This document shows, piece by piece, positions 1-10,098 of a stretch of 64,000 bases of DNA. The stretch lies in assembly GCA_034670405.1 (NCBI GenBank), contig JAXDDX010000173.1, forward strand, positions 652,001 through 716,000, in the 5' to 3' direction. The DNA is from Hoplostethus atlanticus. Lineage: Eukaryota; Chordata; Actinopteri; Trachichthyiformes; Trachichthyidae. The notes under the pieces are model-generated. The model saw only the letters and a list, made by a program, of their open reading frames with translations, was not told where the DNA came from and searched no databases. A program made the translations under genes and the position numbers. The first letter of the stretch is position 1. Every line of letters starts with the position of its first letter.

Positions 1-1405
1 TCCGACTCGACTCCTCCGTCTCCTGTCGAAGTCAGCCATTCTTTCCGTCAGCCTCTCACACTGACGTACTCTCACTCACACAGTCACACACAGGTTAAAA
101 GGCTTGGCTGCCATCAGCCCCAATTGGCCGCAGCCATGCTGGGTCCAGGGCAGGGTACCCGCGGGGTCTTAAAAGTATTAAAAAAGCATTGAATTTAATA
201 TTCTCAAAATAAGGCCTTAAAAGTATTGAATTTCATTTACAAAGTATTGAATTTCGTTTGCCAAGTTCTTAAAATTTGTTCTTGTCCTTTCGTAGGATCA
301 AATAAATACTGTAACGTCATGAATAACTGTCAAATATAACTGTCAAGTATAAAATGTTTTGTGTGTAACGTTACAATTTACTCTGTTTGGTGTGGCTTGG
401 ACATTACGACAGTACAGGTAATGTTTACGTCAGTGTATTGACGCTCTTGACCGTGGAGTGTGCTGCTAACAAGCTAGCTCGTCATCTCAGAATGGGCAAG
501 TGTTGTTTTAAGCATAGACATATATACATGGTTTTAAGGGGCTTTCACATGATCCGCGCAAAGCGTCGGCATCAACGTCAGGTTGGACGAGACTCCTTCA
601 CATGATCAGCATCACCCGCATCAGCCGGTGACCGTAGCTCACCACATCGCCAATGATCATACTAGCACAGCCATAGAAGTGAATATAGACTGGCTGCATA
701 TACGTCCTGTACTAAGCTGTCAACCAACCTGGTAGTCCTGTCTGTAAACCGACATCATTCCATGATACAGACTTTTTAGTCAGATCATGGTATGATTTAA
801 GGTCATGTTGTATAATTCGGGATGCTCCGACACACATAAAACAAGTTTCTCTTCTATATATTTTTTTAAATTTCGCAGCTATGATATCAAATGCCTCTTT
901 CCCACTGCTCTCTATCTCTAACCCGATCACTAATGAATAGCAAACTAAGAGCTATTAGATTCCAGTGATTGGTTGCGCGTCGCGAAGGTCAAAGTTGTTG
1001 AACTTTGAGCGCAGCACCAGGGGGTCTCCCAGCGCAGAACGCCGAGGGCGGCGGCGACGCTAGGTTCGGCGGCGACGCTTGCCAAATAGGAAATGAATGC
1101 CAGCGCCGAGCGTTTTTGTCGCTGATCATGTGATCATGTGTTTTATTAAATTCAATACTTGGTAAATAATTATTTTCTAGGGCTTAAAATCCATACTGAT
1201 TTTCCATTATATCCTTCATACTTTTGCCAGTATGGCCGTGAAGTTGGCATTAAATTTCATTCTAAGTGGTATTAAAAAGGTCTTAAAAAGTCTTAAATTT
1301 AACTTTGAGAATCCTGGGGGTACCCTGGTCCAGGGAGAATCACTGACTCGACTCTCACCTGGACACAGCCTACGCCTCACCCACTCCCTCCCCCAGTCTG
1401 CCACA
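1..1405. mobile_element. LTR-like repeat, split by hAT copy A
   Basis: The parts 1-150 and 1328-1405 are related to the LTR-like repeats at 16199 and 45111. They share the block with TTAATTGGC-type and GGCCGCAGCC sequence, the ..CCCAGTCTGCCACA right end, and CA-rich stretches. The right end TGCCACA is at 1399-1405 and abuts BEL integrase sequence. The left end is outside the window. A 1177-bp hAT element interrupts it at 151-1327. Confidence 0.65.
151..1327. mobile_element. CAGGGTACCC hAT element, copy A
   Basis: The element begins CAGGGTACCC and ends GGGTACCCTG (10-bp terminal inverted repeat). It is flanked by a perfect 8-bp direct repeat, GTCCAGGG, at 143-150 and 1328-1335. An 8-bp duplication with CAG-type ends is the hallmark of the hAT superfamily. 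No transposase is present, so it is non-autonomous. Two relatives occur at 8425 and 22619. The - strand between about 710 and 870 reads as a degenerate MADF-like segment (see findings). A pair of TTCACATGATC sequences in inverse orientation lies inside. Confidence 0.85.
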
Positions 1406-2584
1406 GAGGCATTTTGTCTCTCTGTCTCTCCAGCTCGGAAGTTAGTGCCACAGTCAGAGAGAAGTTCAAGAGGTTTTCCACGGCGTGAGATAAATCTTCT
1501 GAAGGCCATGAGAAATGCATTAGCATCCATACTGTCCAAGAGCTCAAGATGTATACAACGAGTAGTAAGAAAGTATGCCCCATCTTTTCTCTGTTCGGCA
1601 AACAACTTTGACTGTGCATGGCCCAAAGCAGTCCATACCCGTGGAAAAGAAGACCATCACTGTGGTCTTGAACATGTTTATAGACTGCATAGGTGGCACG
1701 CCATGGTCTGCAAGTTGTTTCAAATGGTAACACCTGCCATACACATACACCTATTCATACACACTGGGCTCCTGGTCTAGCTGCATCCCTCTCCATAAGA
1801 AACACAGTAAGGGTTTGTCCTCAGGCAAAAGGTACACCTGGTGGAACATACCTTTAATATCTCCACAGATTCCTATTAAGTGATGCCGAAATCGGAGTAA
1901 TACTCCAAGGAGAGAGAGGCCCAGAGTAGGACCAGGAAGAAGACATTCATTTAAGACATGATCCATGTATTCAAAGGTGCAGTCAAACACGATCCTGTGT
2001 GACGATGTGGTGTGGGAAATACCATGTTTCCTCTGGTTGGTCCACCTGTTTACTGGGAATCTTTGGAACATAGCCAGATTGCATAAGTTTATTCACTTCC
2101 TGTTGGTAGATCTCAGCCAGTTTGGAATGTTTAATCAGGCATCTTTGTGTAGCACAGAGATGGGGCAGAGATTTGGCGCTTGGAGAAGACTGTTGGGAAC
2201 TCTCAGCAATGGGGTGGCATAGCGCATTACACAGTCTATCTCTACCCTAATTGTTTTAGTATCAAGTAGATCCAAGGCTAGTTGATCTTGTTTTGACCTT
2301 ATTGCTACCTTTTCATTTAAAAATGTCCCCCCGGGGGTTAATAAAGTACCTACCTACCTTTCATTAATGTAGGGCAAAGTGTCAATGTGCCAGAGCTTCT
2401 CCACATTTCTGAACAGTTCCCTTCTAAGAAAGGTGAGAGTGGAGAAGAGAGACTGCTGGGGCTGGATTAGACTAGCTGGCCCCTCAAGGGCCTATCCCAG
2501 CATAGTTTGAACAGCCAATGGTCCACCAGGTGGTCCCATGAGTGCCGGCTGTGTGGCTGTGATGAGATGGGCATAGTCTATGAG
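1406..2584 (-). pseudogene. BEL/Pao pol remnant (protease-RT linker, RT, integrase)
   Basis: On the - strand the sequence reads as BEL/Pao retrotransposon pol. From 2584 downward comes the region before RT (GPPGGPLAVQTMLGWALEGP), then RT around 2000-1751 (RIVFDCTFEYMDHVLNE, GDIKGMFHQVYLLPEDKP). RT breaks off near 1660 and jumps to integrase (MDCFGP, TEKRWGIL, LTTRCIHLELL, LLSDCGTNFRAGE). The first two integrase aspartates are visible and the glutamate is missing. RT C-terminus, RNase H and the integrase zinc finger are deleted. Frame changes and stops are present. A 36-bp LINE tail is inserted at 2324-2359 and an LTR cuts the integrase at 1405. Confidence 0.8.
2324..2359 (+). mobile_element. 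Short LINE 3'-tail insertion with ACCT repeats
   Basis: The stretch has a CCCCCCGGGGG hairpin, AATAAAG and then three ACCT units. This looks like the 3' tail of a fish non-LTR element with its terminal tetranucleotide repeats. It interrupts otherwise continuous BEL pol coding on the other strand. Near-repeats ctaccttttcatt and ctacctttcatt on the two sides suggest a target-site duplication. Confidence 0.5.
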
Positions 2585-3356
2585 AACAATAATAAACTTT
2601 ATTTATATAGTACTTTTCATACATAAATTGTGGCTCAAAGTGCTTTACATAAAATAAAAGCAATGACAAGACAGGATAAAAATAATAAAAGTAAAATAGT
2701 AATAAAAAAGTAAAAACAATAAAAGCAATGACAAGACAGGATAAAAAGAGTAAAAGTAAAATAAGAAAAAATAAGAATACCCAATTTTACAAACCAATAA
2801 AATTTAATAAAAGGCTTTTCTAAAAAAGTATGTTTTAAGTTGTCTCTTAAAACTAACAATTGATGGCAGATACCATTTGGTAAAGAATTCCAAAGCATGA
2901 GTGCATAAAAACAAAACGATACCTTGCCACTTCTTTTGTGAAAGACCTTTGGAACAACTAACAATTTTGCACCAGATGACCTTAAACTGCACGTTGGTAC
3001 ATATTCCGTCAGACACTCTGATATATAAGCAGGAGCCAGACCATTAAGTGCCTTAAAGACAATTAAATTAATTTTAAAATCCACTCAGTAACGGGTAGCC
3101 AGTGCAGAGATTCCAAAACAAGAGTAATGTGCACATTCCTTTTTGTATAAACTGTATAAAATGTTTTTTTTTTGGAAGACCTGTGAACAATGCATTACAG
3201 TAGTCAATTTGAGAAAAAACAAAAGCATGTATAAATCTTTTGGCATACTGCAGGGTAAGAAAGGACCTACTTTCTGATGTCTTAGTCTGGAGGAAAGGCG
3301 TTCCTTGCCAGTTCTGGGGTGTTCCTAATATCTTCTTGATTTCATCTGCAGCCAAG
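2585..3356 (-). mobile_element. L2-like LINE 3' fragment
   Basis: The - strand encodes the C-terminal part of an L2-type reverse transcriptase ORF: SQIDYCNALFTGLPKK, then after frame breaks FKINLIVFKALNGLAPAYIS and ALMLWNSLPNG, ending in a FL.KPF-type tail. A 3' end with a TTTATTTATATAG block lies at 2590-2610. There are internal A/T-rich near-duplications (gacaggataaaaa.. at 2672 and 2735). It is 5'-truncated and degenerate, and sits between BEL gag (3357) and BEL pol (2584), so it inserted into the BEL element. Confidence 0.8.
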
Positions 3357-3907
3357 TTGAAAGATCATGGAGGGAGTATGTCTGGTTAGCCTGCCCAGTC
3401 AGAATGCCACAGTTAATACCGTGCTCAATACAAATATCCTTATACTGCACAGGATGTTTGCTGAGGAGTCTATCTAGGTAAGAACCACATTGTATCCCAC
3501 TAAAGCATGGACAGACAGAGAGAAATCAAGGCCTCCACATCACCTATCCGAATAATAGCGGTATTCAGAATGGTTCCCATTTCACTCTCGGTAAGATGCA
3601 GCGGTTGGCTATATTTTTCTTGTAAAGAAAGTAGTAGAGTAGGGTTTATGGATTTGCTGGATTTGGCCAACTTGTTTGCTCCTGGATGCTGAATGTGGTC
3701 TAAACAGACTTGATATTTATATTGCTTGGTGAGATGGGGATGGTTGTCAAGTAGATTATTCAAGGCCATTTTCCGTACGGCAAAATCATCCACTCTTGAA
3801 TATTGACAGGATCCCATGAGCAGTAAACGTGTCCTATAGCCTCTGGTCAGTCTCTGACATCTTCCTTGAGTGATTTTAGCACCCTTCTCCTTATACAACT
3901 CAGCCAA
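3357..3907 (-). pseudogene. BEL/Pao gag remnant
   Basis: Reading down from 3907 the - strand encodes a BEL-type gag core: MAELYKEKGAKITQGRCQRL, MALNNLLDNHPHLTKQYKYQ, EMGTILNTAIIRIGDVEAL. After a stop it continues with GIQCGSYLDRLLSKHP. A similar gag core is on the + strand near 44100-44550. The zinc knuckles are missing here and the reading frame is broken. It is the upstream end of the same - strand BEL copy as the pol remnant at 1406-2584. Confidence 0.78.
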
Positions 3908-3999
3908 CTCAGTGAATTTTTAGGGCTGTCTCGTATCAGCAGCCCGCTTAAGGTCCTGGCACAGCATCTCAGTTGGATTTAGATCAGGGCCTCAATTTT

Positions 4000-4230
4000 C
4001 ATGAATCAATGGTGCACAGTGCAGTCAAGTGTACATGACGAGAGCGCATGGGATGTGGCGACTGAGTTTTGCGTGGCGCACCTGCAGCTCAGTTGAAAAT
4101 GGGATTGGTCTAGGAGGAATATATTATCAGTTTATAATTATCAGTGTGGTGGACCTGGCTTCAATCCTGACCAATCAAATCATGACCTCTTTTCCTTCCC
4201 TTTAAAAGCAGTGTGCTCTGCGCTACAGTG
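4000..4230. repeat. Dispersed repeat shared with 46755-46990
   Basis: This stretch shares order and wording with 46755-46990: a TTTTCATGAATCAA..GTGCA start, GCG-rich middle, AGGAATA.ATTATCAGT, and CCCTTTAAAAGCA.TGTGCTC. It is a non-coding interspersed repeat. I cannot assign the family. Between about 4230 and 4800 I see no convincing gene. Confidence 0.5.
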
Positions 4231-4799
4231 CTCTGACAATTTGGAATGGAACAGTCCAGAGCAGTTCTGCTACAAAACTTTCTCCAAAGAGGAAAACTGA
4301 TGTCCTTGTGCAGGAGGTGCAGCAAAAGCCACAAGTGAATATACGGTATCTTAAATAAACCATCGAGGACAGATGATGTTCAATTTGCTTGGTAGGAGAT
4401 ACACATTTTTGTACATGTTGCTCTGGTCCTAGAGAACCATTGCCCAATGTAGGAATCGATTCAGTGATATTAGGCGAAGAGCCAAACAGAAGTTGGTGCT
4501 TAGGATAGTTGTCTTGTTGGCACTTTTGGCACAGCTTTAGTTCTTGGACTGATGGCCTGACGTTCTGTTCTAGAATTATCTGGTGTCCCTCAGAATTCAT
4601 GGTTAACAAATTCCTTAAATTGACTATAAATCCCACAAGTAGCAGGGCAGTCATGGAGGCTGCTCAGATGAAAATAATTGAGTTATTACCCTAACAAGGG
4701 ATCTCGTGCTACATTTATGTAATATGGGAAAGACGTGCTTCATACTAGGAAATACCATTCATCTCAGCTTTCAGATGGTAAATACATAATACAATTAAC

Positions 4800-4960
4800 A
4801 TGGACACCTTCTCTCCCTCTCTCTCTCTCTCTCTCTCCCTCTCCCCCCCCCCTCTCTCTCTCACACACACACACACACACAGACACACACACATGCCCAC
4901 ACACATACAATCACTATTCTCTCTCTCTCTCTCCAGGATGTATAAGCAGAATCATATGTT
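4800..4960. repeat. CT/CA compound microsatellite
   Basis: Runs of CT, a run of ten C, CT again and then CA repeats give a strand-biased low-complexity tract of about 150 bp. It ends 45 bp before the wdr17 exon at 5006 and forms the pyrimidine-rich end of that intron together with the CT runs at 4919-5005. Confidence 0.9.
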
Positions 4961-5005
4961 CCTATACATACTCACATACTCATCCTCGTTCTCTTCTCTC
5001 TCTAG

Positions 5006-5116
5006 GGTGTAAGAGTCAAAAGCATGTGTTGCGTCCTGAGTCTTTAGAGGGGACAGATGAAGAGGACCCGGTCACTGCTTTGGAATGGGACCTTTTGTCA
5101 ACTGACTATTTACTGG
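5006..5116 (+). CDS. wdr17: wdr17 exon (acidic linker before WD repeats)
   Basis: A 111-bp internal exon follows a CT-rich acceptor ending tctag and is followed by the donor gtagga. It starts with the last two bases of a split codon and ends with the first base of one. The peptide includes KHVLRPESLEGTDEEDP and then ALEWD..STDYLL, which matches the WDR17 segment where an acidic linker leads into a WD blade. The exon sits just after a long CT/CA simple repeat (4800-4960). Earlier coding exons must lie before the window because no start codon fits here. Confidence 0.9.
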
Positions 5117-5212
5117 GTAGGACACAATATTAACAATATTACCAAGGTTTGGCGTCTTTGGGTACTATGAAAAGCGCTATATAAATGTGATGTATTATTA
5201 AGGTTGCGTTAT

Positions 5213-5455
5213 GGATATGTCTTTATTTAGATATTAGTTGAAGGGATCTGTTCATTTAGTAGTAATAATAATAATAATAACTTGAAAATGGATGTCTTTA
5301 TTTAGATGTTAGTTGAAGGGCTCTGTTAATTTAGTAGTAGTAATAATAATAATAACTTGAAAATGGATGTCTTTATTTAGATTTTAGTTGAAGGGATCTG
5401 TTCATTTAGTAGTAAAAGTAAGTAATAATAAAGTCATAACTTAAAAATGGTACAT
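5213..5455 (+). repeat. Minisatellite, three units of about 75-80 bp
   Basis: Three tandem units each contain ATGTCTTTATTTAGAT, TTAGTTGAAGGG and TTTAGTAGTA followed by a variable AAT run, then AACTTGAAAATGG. They differ by point changes and by AAT copy number. The array lies in the wdr17 intron right after the first visible exon. Confidence 0.85.
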
Positions 5456-5799
5456 TTTCTCAGGATTATTTAGAATGATGCTTGCTCTAGCTTGAAAGGT
5501 TTACAAAAAAAACTTTTCACGGTGGCTACGTTTAAATTTGAAAAAGCATATTTATCTCTCCGTTTTGGCCTCCCGTCCACACTCCACTGCGTTTTGGACG
5601 TTCCAAAACGGAGCTTTCCGAAAACGCTCTCCCAAGTGTAGTGTTGATGGCGAAAATGGAGGCGAAAATTTAGCGTTGCCTGAATCACTGAAAGGATCAC
5701 TCCTTGATGTGTAAAAATCTCACTTTTTACAGAATCCCACCAGGGAATCCATGATTTGGTTAACATTTTTTTTTTTTTTTAATAAACCCAGCCTTTATG

Positions 5800-6000
5800 A
5801 TTAGTTGCTTGATTGACATCTTCTCTAGTCCTATTATGATTAATATGTTTGGCTGACATTTTTCTATAGTCCAGTTATTATGAGTAATGGTATGAGTAGT
5901 AGCTTTGGTTGACAACATTCTATATTCCTGTTATGATTAATGGTTTTGGTTGACATCTTTCTATAGTTCAGCCATTATGATTAGTGGTTTTGGTTGACAG
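5800..6000 (+). repeat. Degenerate tandem repeat (TATGATTA..TTGGTTGACA)
   Basis: About four imperfect units of 50-65 bp contain TATTATGATTAAT, TTTGGTTGACA and TTCTATAGT. It is non-coding intron sequence. From 6000 to 7540 I recognise nothing beyond AT-rich intron DNA and a few TTAGGG-like copies at 6910. Confidence 0.65.
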
Positions 6001-7608
6001 TGTAGATTATCATATCATATATCATGCTGCACTTCAATGAGTTTGTGCCAAGCTTGGCAGCAGCAACAGCAGTGTCTTCTTTAGGGAATCTAGCTTTTAT
6101 AAACTTTTTGTTTAGATGTCATTGGTCAGTGTTATTATTCACAAATACCCAGTGACATTTCCCCAGTGCTTAATGGGGGGAGAAATTTACAGGTTCCTGC
6201 TTGCAGTAGATCTGCTTTTGCTTCACTGTGTCAGACCAAATTTCAGGGTCAAGTTGAAAAATTTTACCTGGAGTGAATGTCCCTTCACCTCAGTTCACGT
6301 CATCTAGAACAAAGTGTCCATTTTGCTCAGTTTGCCTCCTTCCTTTGAATTGCGTTCACATCACACAGATTTTTTTTATGTTTGTGTCATGTTGAAAGTT
6401 GTGCTAGGCTACATTTTCTGATAGATTAAATATGATTTCTATACTTTCTATGCACCCAAATATCCAACAGAGATGGATGGTCAGTGGAATGGTTTGGACC
6501 CATATCCCACAACAGAGATTCATGGTCTTCAGCCACAACCACAAAAACAAAAATTATGGTAACCATTTTTCTCCCTTAACCTTGAGCCTACACACCCCGT
6601 TAGACTGGATTGGTTGGCCATTTTAAGCTTTCAGAGGAGATTTCTCTCTCTTTATATATGGTTTGTAATTCAACCTTATGAAATCCCTCATATTGATTCA
6701 ATTGGCCTTGGCTCCAATATCCAATTAAATAATAACAATTGTTCCACTGACCAGTAAAGGTTCAAGCCATGGATCATGATGGACAGTGTTAATCTGAGCA
6801 TTTGATGCATGTGGGTAATTTTGGTACAGTTTACCACCCTCAGAACAACCCTTGTTGTGGTTAGGCATATTAGGCATATTCCTTTTTCACATTTGACAAG
6901 TGGTCAGACTTGGGTTAGGGTTAGGGTTATTCAATGGTATACATATTTTTACTCATACTCATTTATTTTTGGTAAAATACACATTCCCAAAATAATTTCT
7001 CCCTTTTGCATTTTTACAAATTTTACCATTGCAGCGCAGTTTCTGGGTTGGTGTTTCATGCCACATCTATTGCAATCATAAAGTCACTGTGAGATTTATG
7101 TTGTCTTTGCTGTACTTGCCATCTTTTGTCCTTTTCAACCACATCAATGATAGCTTCAATTTTAGTTCACACTAAATGTTTTCATATGTACCTGTGCCAG
7201 TTAATTTGCATGATTTCATTGACAGGTTTAATATTTAATATTTAGTATGCATATTTTTTTACTCCAGGTATGTACTTTTTCCATCAGCACTGGCAACAAT
7301 TCCCTACATTATTGTCTCAGTTCAAATGTCGTCATCTTCCATCTTCCAGGCTGGTAGAAATAGCTGGATGGAGCCATGCTGCCTTCCACTGCAGCAGATT
7401 GGCCTTAGTTAATAAGTTAATATCACTGCATGCTATTTCCAGAATAAGACGATGTGCTAACAAAAGTATGGATATGAGAGTGCAGCAAGACAAAGTTTTG
7501 AATTTTCAAAGGTGTGTTCCAGGCATGTGATTTTTCCGGATTAATCCAGAATTCCGGATTTTCCGACCTGAAAATGTGACCCACGTGAATCATGCAGATC
7601 CATTAATT

Positions 7609-7624
7609 GGGGGGGGGGGGGGGG
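7609..7624. repeat. G homopolymer
   Basis: A run of 16 G is followed by TTGGGGGTGG. It is a simple repeat likely to vary in length and to be error-prone in assembly. Confidence 0.9.
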
Positions 7625-8104
7625 TTGGGGGTGGTGTGCATTATGAGCTGCCCGAGTGAAATGGAGAGGATTTGAGGACATCTATAGGCTGAAGTGCGTG
7701 AAGATTTTTTTCCTTTACAAGTATCCACAAGGATGTTTGTTAGCGTTCAGCTCAGCTCGAGCTCAACATGCCCAATTCCACACCTGGTACCCCAGTCGCG
7801 CTCGTGCGTCAGTACATCGTCACTTGACAAGAAGATCGCCGTTTCGGATCGGATAATTCAGCTATGTCAAGATTATTCCTTGTGATATGTCTAAAATACA
7901 GGTCTACTTTGACTTTGTTGTCGATTGATCAGTTATTGATTGATTTTCACTTATCGCAGGGTCCCATGGCTTGCCATGTTGGTTGTTATTTCACTGTTTT
8001 TATGTAGCTAAATTACTAGTGTTTGCGTATCTGCAAATTTAGCCTGCTAAATTAATAAACTAGCCAGAGGCCAGGAAGCGAGATTAGTGGGTTAGCGAGA
8101 TAAC

Positions 8105-8310
8105 TTTGAATTCCGGTATTTTTATAACTTTGGGAATTCCGGTATTTTTAGACCTGGCTCTATGTGTACAAATTCGTCATTTATACCGCAAAATAGCTAC
8201 AAAAAGTTTTGGAATTGCTCCGGTAGATTGCTTCAGTCGGCAGTCGCGAAACGGGTTGCTATGGCTGCAACGTAATCTGTTGGGGGAAGTGCGCCGATCA
8301 TAGTATGTCC
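8105..8310 (+). repeat. Dispersed repeat, outer part of fold-back element
   Basis: This block, from CCGGTATTTTTAGACC to GCGCCGATCATAGTA, is closely similar to 12690-12876. It leads directly into the inverted arm at 8296-8416. It is probably part of the same non-autonomous DNA element. I cannot name the family. Confidence 0.6.
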
Positions 8311-8416
8311 ACTAAAAGTGCTTGTTTTTGCCACTGAAAGGCTCAGATTGTTATTCGTGTGTCTGACAACATTACGGAAAGGATCGCTACAGAGGTAGAC
8401 CTCTTTTTAAACAGAA
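8296..8416 (+). repeat. Left arm of fold-back element
   Basis: About 120 bp starting GATCATAGTATGTCCACTAA and ending near ACAGAAAC is the inverse complement, with some mismatches, of 9702-9817. The arms were separated originally by only about 80 bp (8417-8424 plus 9629-9701), so the transcript or single strand could form a long hairpin. hAT copy B has since inserted in the loop. Confidence 0.75.
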
Positions 8417-8424
8417 ACCTTTGT

Positions 8425-9628
8425 CAGGGTACCCGCGGGGTCTTAAAAGTATTAAAAAAGCATTGAATTTAATATTCTCAAAATAAGGCCTTAAAAGTAT
8501 TGAATTTCGTTTACAAAGTATTGAATTTCGTTTACAAAGGTCTTACATTTTTTTCTTGTCCTTTCGTAGGATCAAATAAATACCGTAACGTCATAAATAA
8601 CTGTCAAATGTATAAAATGTTTTGTGTGTAACGTTACAATTTACTCTGTTTGGTGTGTCTTGGACATTACGACAGTACAGGTAATGTTTACGTCAGTGTA
8701 TTGACGCTCTTGACCGTGGAGTGTGCTGCTAACTAGCTAGCTTGTCGCCTCAGAATGGGCAAGTGTCATTTTAAGGGGCTTTCACATGATCCGCGCAAAG
8801 CGTCGGCATCAACGCCAGGTTGGGCGAGACTCCTTCACATGATCAGCGTCACCCGCATCAGCCGGTGACCGTAGCTAACCACATTGCCAATGATCATACT
8901 AGCACAGCCATAGAAGTGAATATAGACTGGCTGCATATACGTCCTGTACTAAGCTGTCAACCAACCTGGTAGTCCCGTCTGTAAACCGACATCATTCCAT
9001 GATACAGACTTTTTAGTCAGATCATGGTATGATTTAAGGTCATGTTGTATAATTCGGGATGCTCTGACACACATAAAACAAGTTTCTCTTCTATATATTT
9101 TTTTTAATTTCGCGGCTATGATATCAAACACCTCTCTTTCCCACCGCTCACTATCTCTAACCCGATCACTAATGAATAGCAAACTAAGAGCTATTAGATT
9201 CCAGTGATTGGTTGCGCATCGCGAAGGTCAAAGTTGAATATAGTTGAACTTTGAGCGCAGCGCCAGGGGGTCTCCCAGTGTCTGTGCCCAGGGCACAGAA
9301 TGCCGAGGGCGGCGGCGACGCTAGGTTCAGCTTGCCAAATAGGAAATGAATGCCAGCGCCGAGTGTTTGTGTCGCTGATCATGTGAAGGGCGCTCACAAA
9401 GCTATTGTGTATTAAATATTAATGTGAGTATTATAATATGTTTTATTAAATTCAAGTACTTGGTAAATAATTATTTTCTAGGGCTTAAAATCCATACTGA
9501 TTTTCCATTATATCCTCCATACTTTTGAGAGTATGGCCGTGAAGTTGGCATTAAATTTCATTCTAAGTGGTATTAAAAAGGTCTTAAAAAGTCTTAAATT
9601 TAACTTGGAGAATCCTGGGGGTACCCTG
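8425..9628. mobile_element. CAGGGTACCC hAT element, copy B
   Basis: This is a second copy of the element at 151, 1204 bp long, with the same CAGGGTACCC/GGGTACCCTG ends. The left flank ends CTTTGT and the right flank starts CTTTGT, so six bases of an 8-bp duplication remain, probably after a 2-bp loss. It shares the internal reverse-strand segment ETCFMCV.ASRIIQHDLKSY. It lies inside the loop of a fold-back repeat. Confidence 0.82.
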
Positions 9629-9701
9629 CTTTGTTTCACTTCATGCAACAACTCATCTCATCTTTCAGATTTCAGAGCGAGACTTCTTGAGTGAGACTTC
9701 T

Positions 9702-9817
9702 GTTTCTGGTTTTAAAAAAAAGGTCTATCTCTGTAGCGATCCTGTAAGACACTTCAAATAGCAATCTGAGCCTGTCAGTGGCAAAAAACAAGCACTTTTA
9801 GTGGACGTACTTTGATC
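9702..9817 (-). repeat. Right arm of fold-back element
   Basis: This arm is the inverse complement of 8296-8416. It includes GATCCTGTAAGAC, AATCTGAGCCTG and CACTTTTAGTGGACGTAC. It ends at GATC and is followed by a long G run. Confidence 0.75.
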
Positions 9818-9828
9818 AGAGTTTTTTT

Positions 9829-9872
9829 GGGGGGGGTGGGGGGGGGGGGGGGGGGGGGGGGGGGGAGGGGGG
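9829..9872. repeat. Long G-rich homopolymer
   Basis: A 44-base tract is nearly pure G with single T and A interruptions. It could form G-quadruplex structure and its true length is uncertain because homopolymers of this size are hard to sequence. Confidence 0.9.
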
Positions 9873-10087
9873 TGTATGGGTGACGGACAAATCTCCTTAA
9901 CGATTCCTACAGTGTATTTCTGTCAGCTCATATGAGTGAACTGCATTGAGCAAAACATTCTACTCAACTGTCAGGACCTGCTCTTAAGCAACAGCTGAGC
10001 AGACAATCTGCTTCCTGTTTACACCGGCAGGCGCATGCCCAGTGTAGGTCAATGGTTACGTGATATGCGTTTTCAGGCGTATTAGCA

Positions 10088-10098
10088 TGGACGGAGAT
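10088..10098 (+). repeat. Left target-site duplication of CR1-like LINE
   Basis: TGGACGGAGAT occurs here and again at 12121-12131, exactly bounding the LINE insertion at 10099-12120. Confidence 0.85.

Noticed and set aside
1232-1780. 182-codon + strand frame spanning the hAT end and BEL sequence
   Set aside because: It crosses the exact hAT border and lies opposite the BEL integrase, so it is fortuitous.
4223-4654. 143-codon frame on the - strand
   Set aside because: No recognisable domain and no support from its neighbours. It could be distant BEL sequence, but I cannot show it.
5213-5455. Possible CRISPR-like array
   Set aside because: The repeats are contiguous 75-80-bp minisatellite units without spacers, in a vertebrate intron.
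6908-6925. Telomere-like GGGTTAGGGTTAGGGTTA
   Set aside because: Only about three units, in an intron. Too short to suggest an interstitial telomere.
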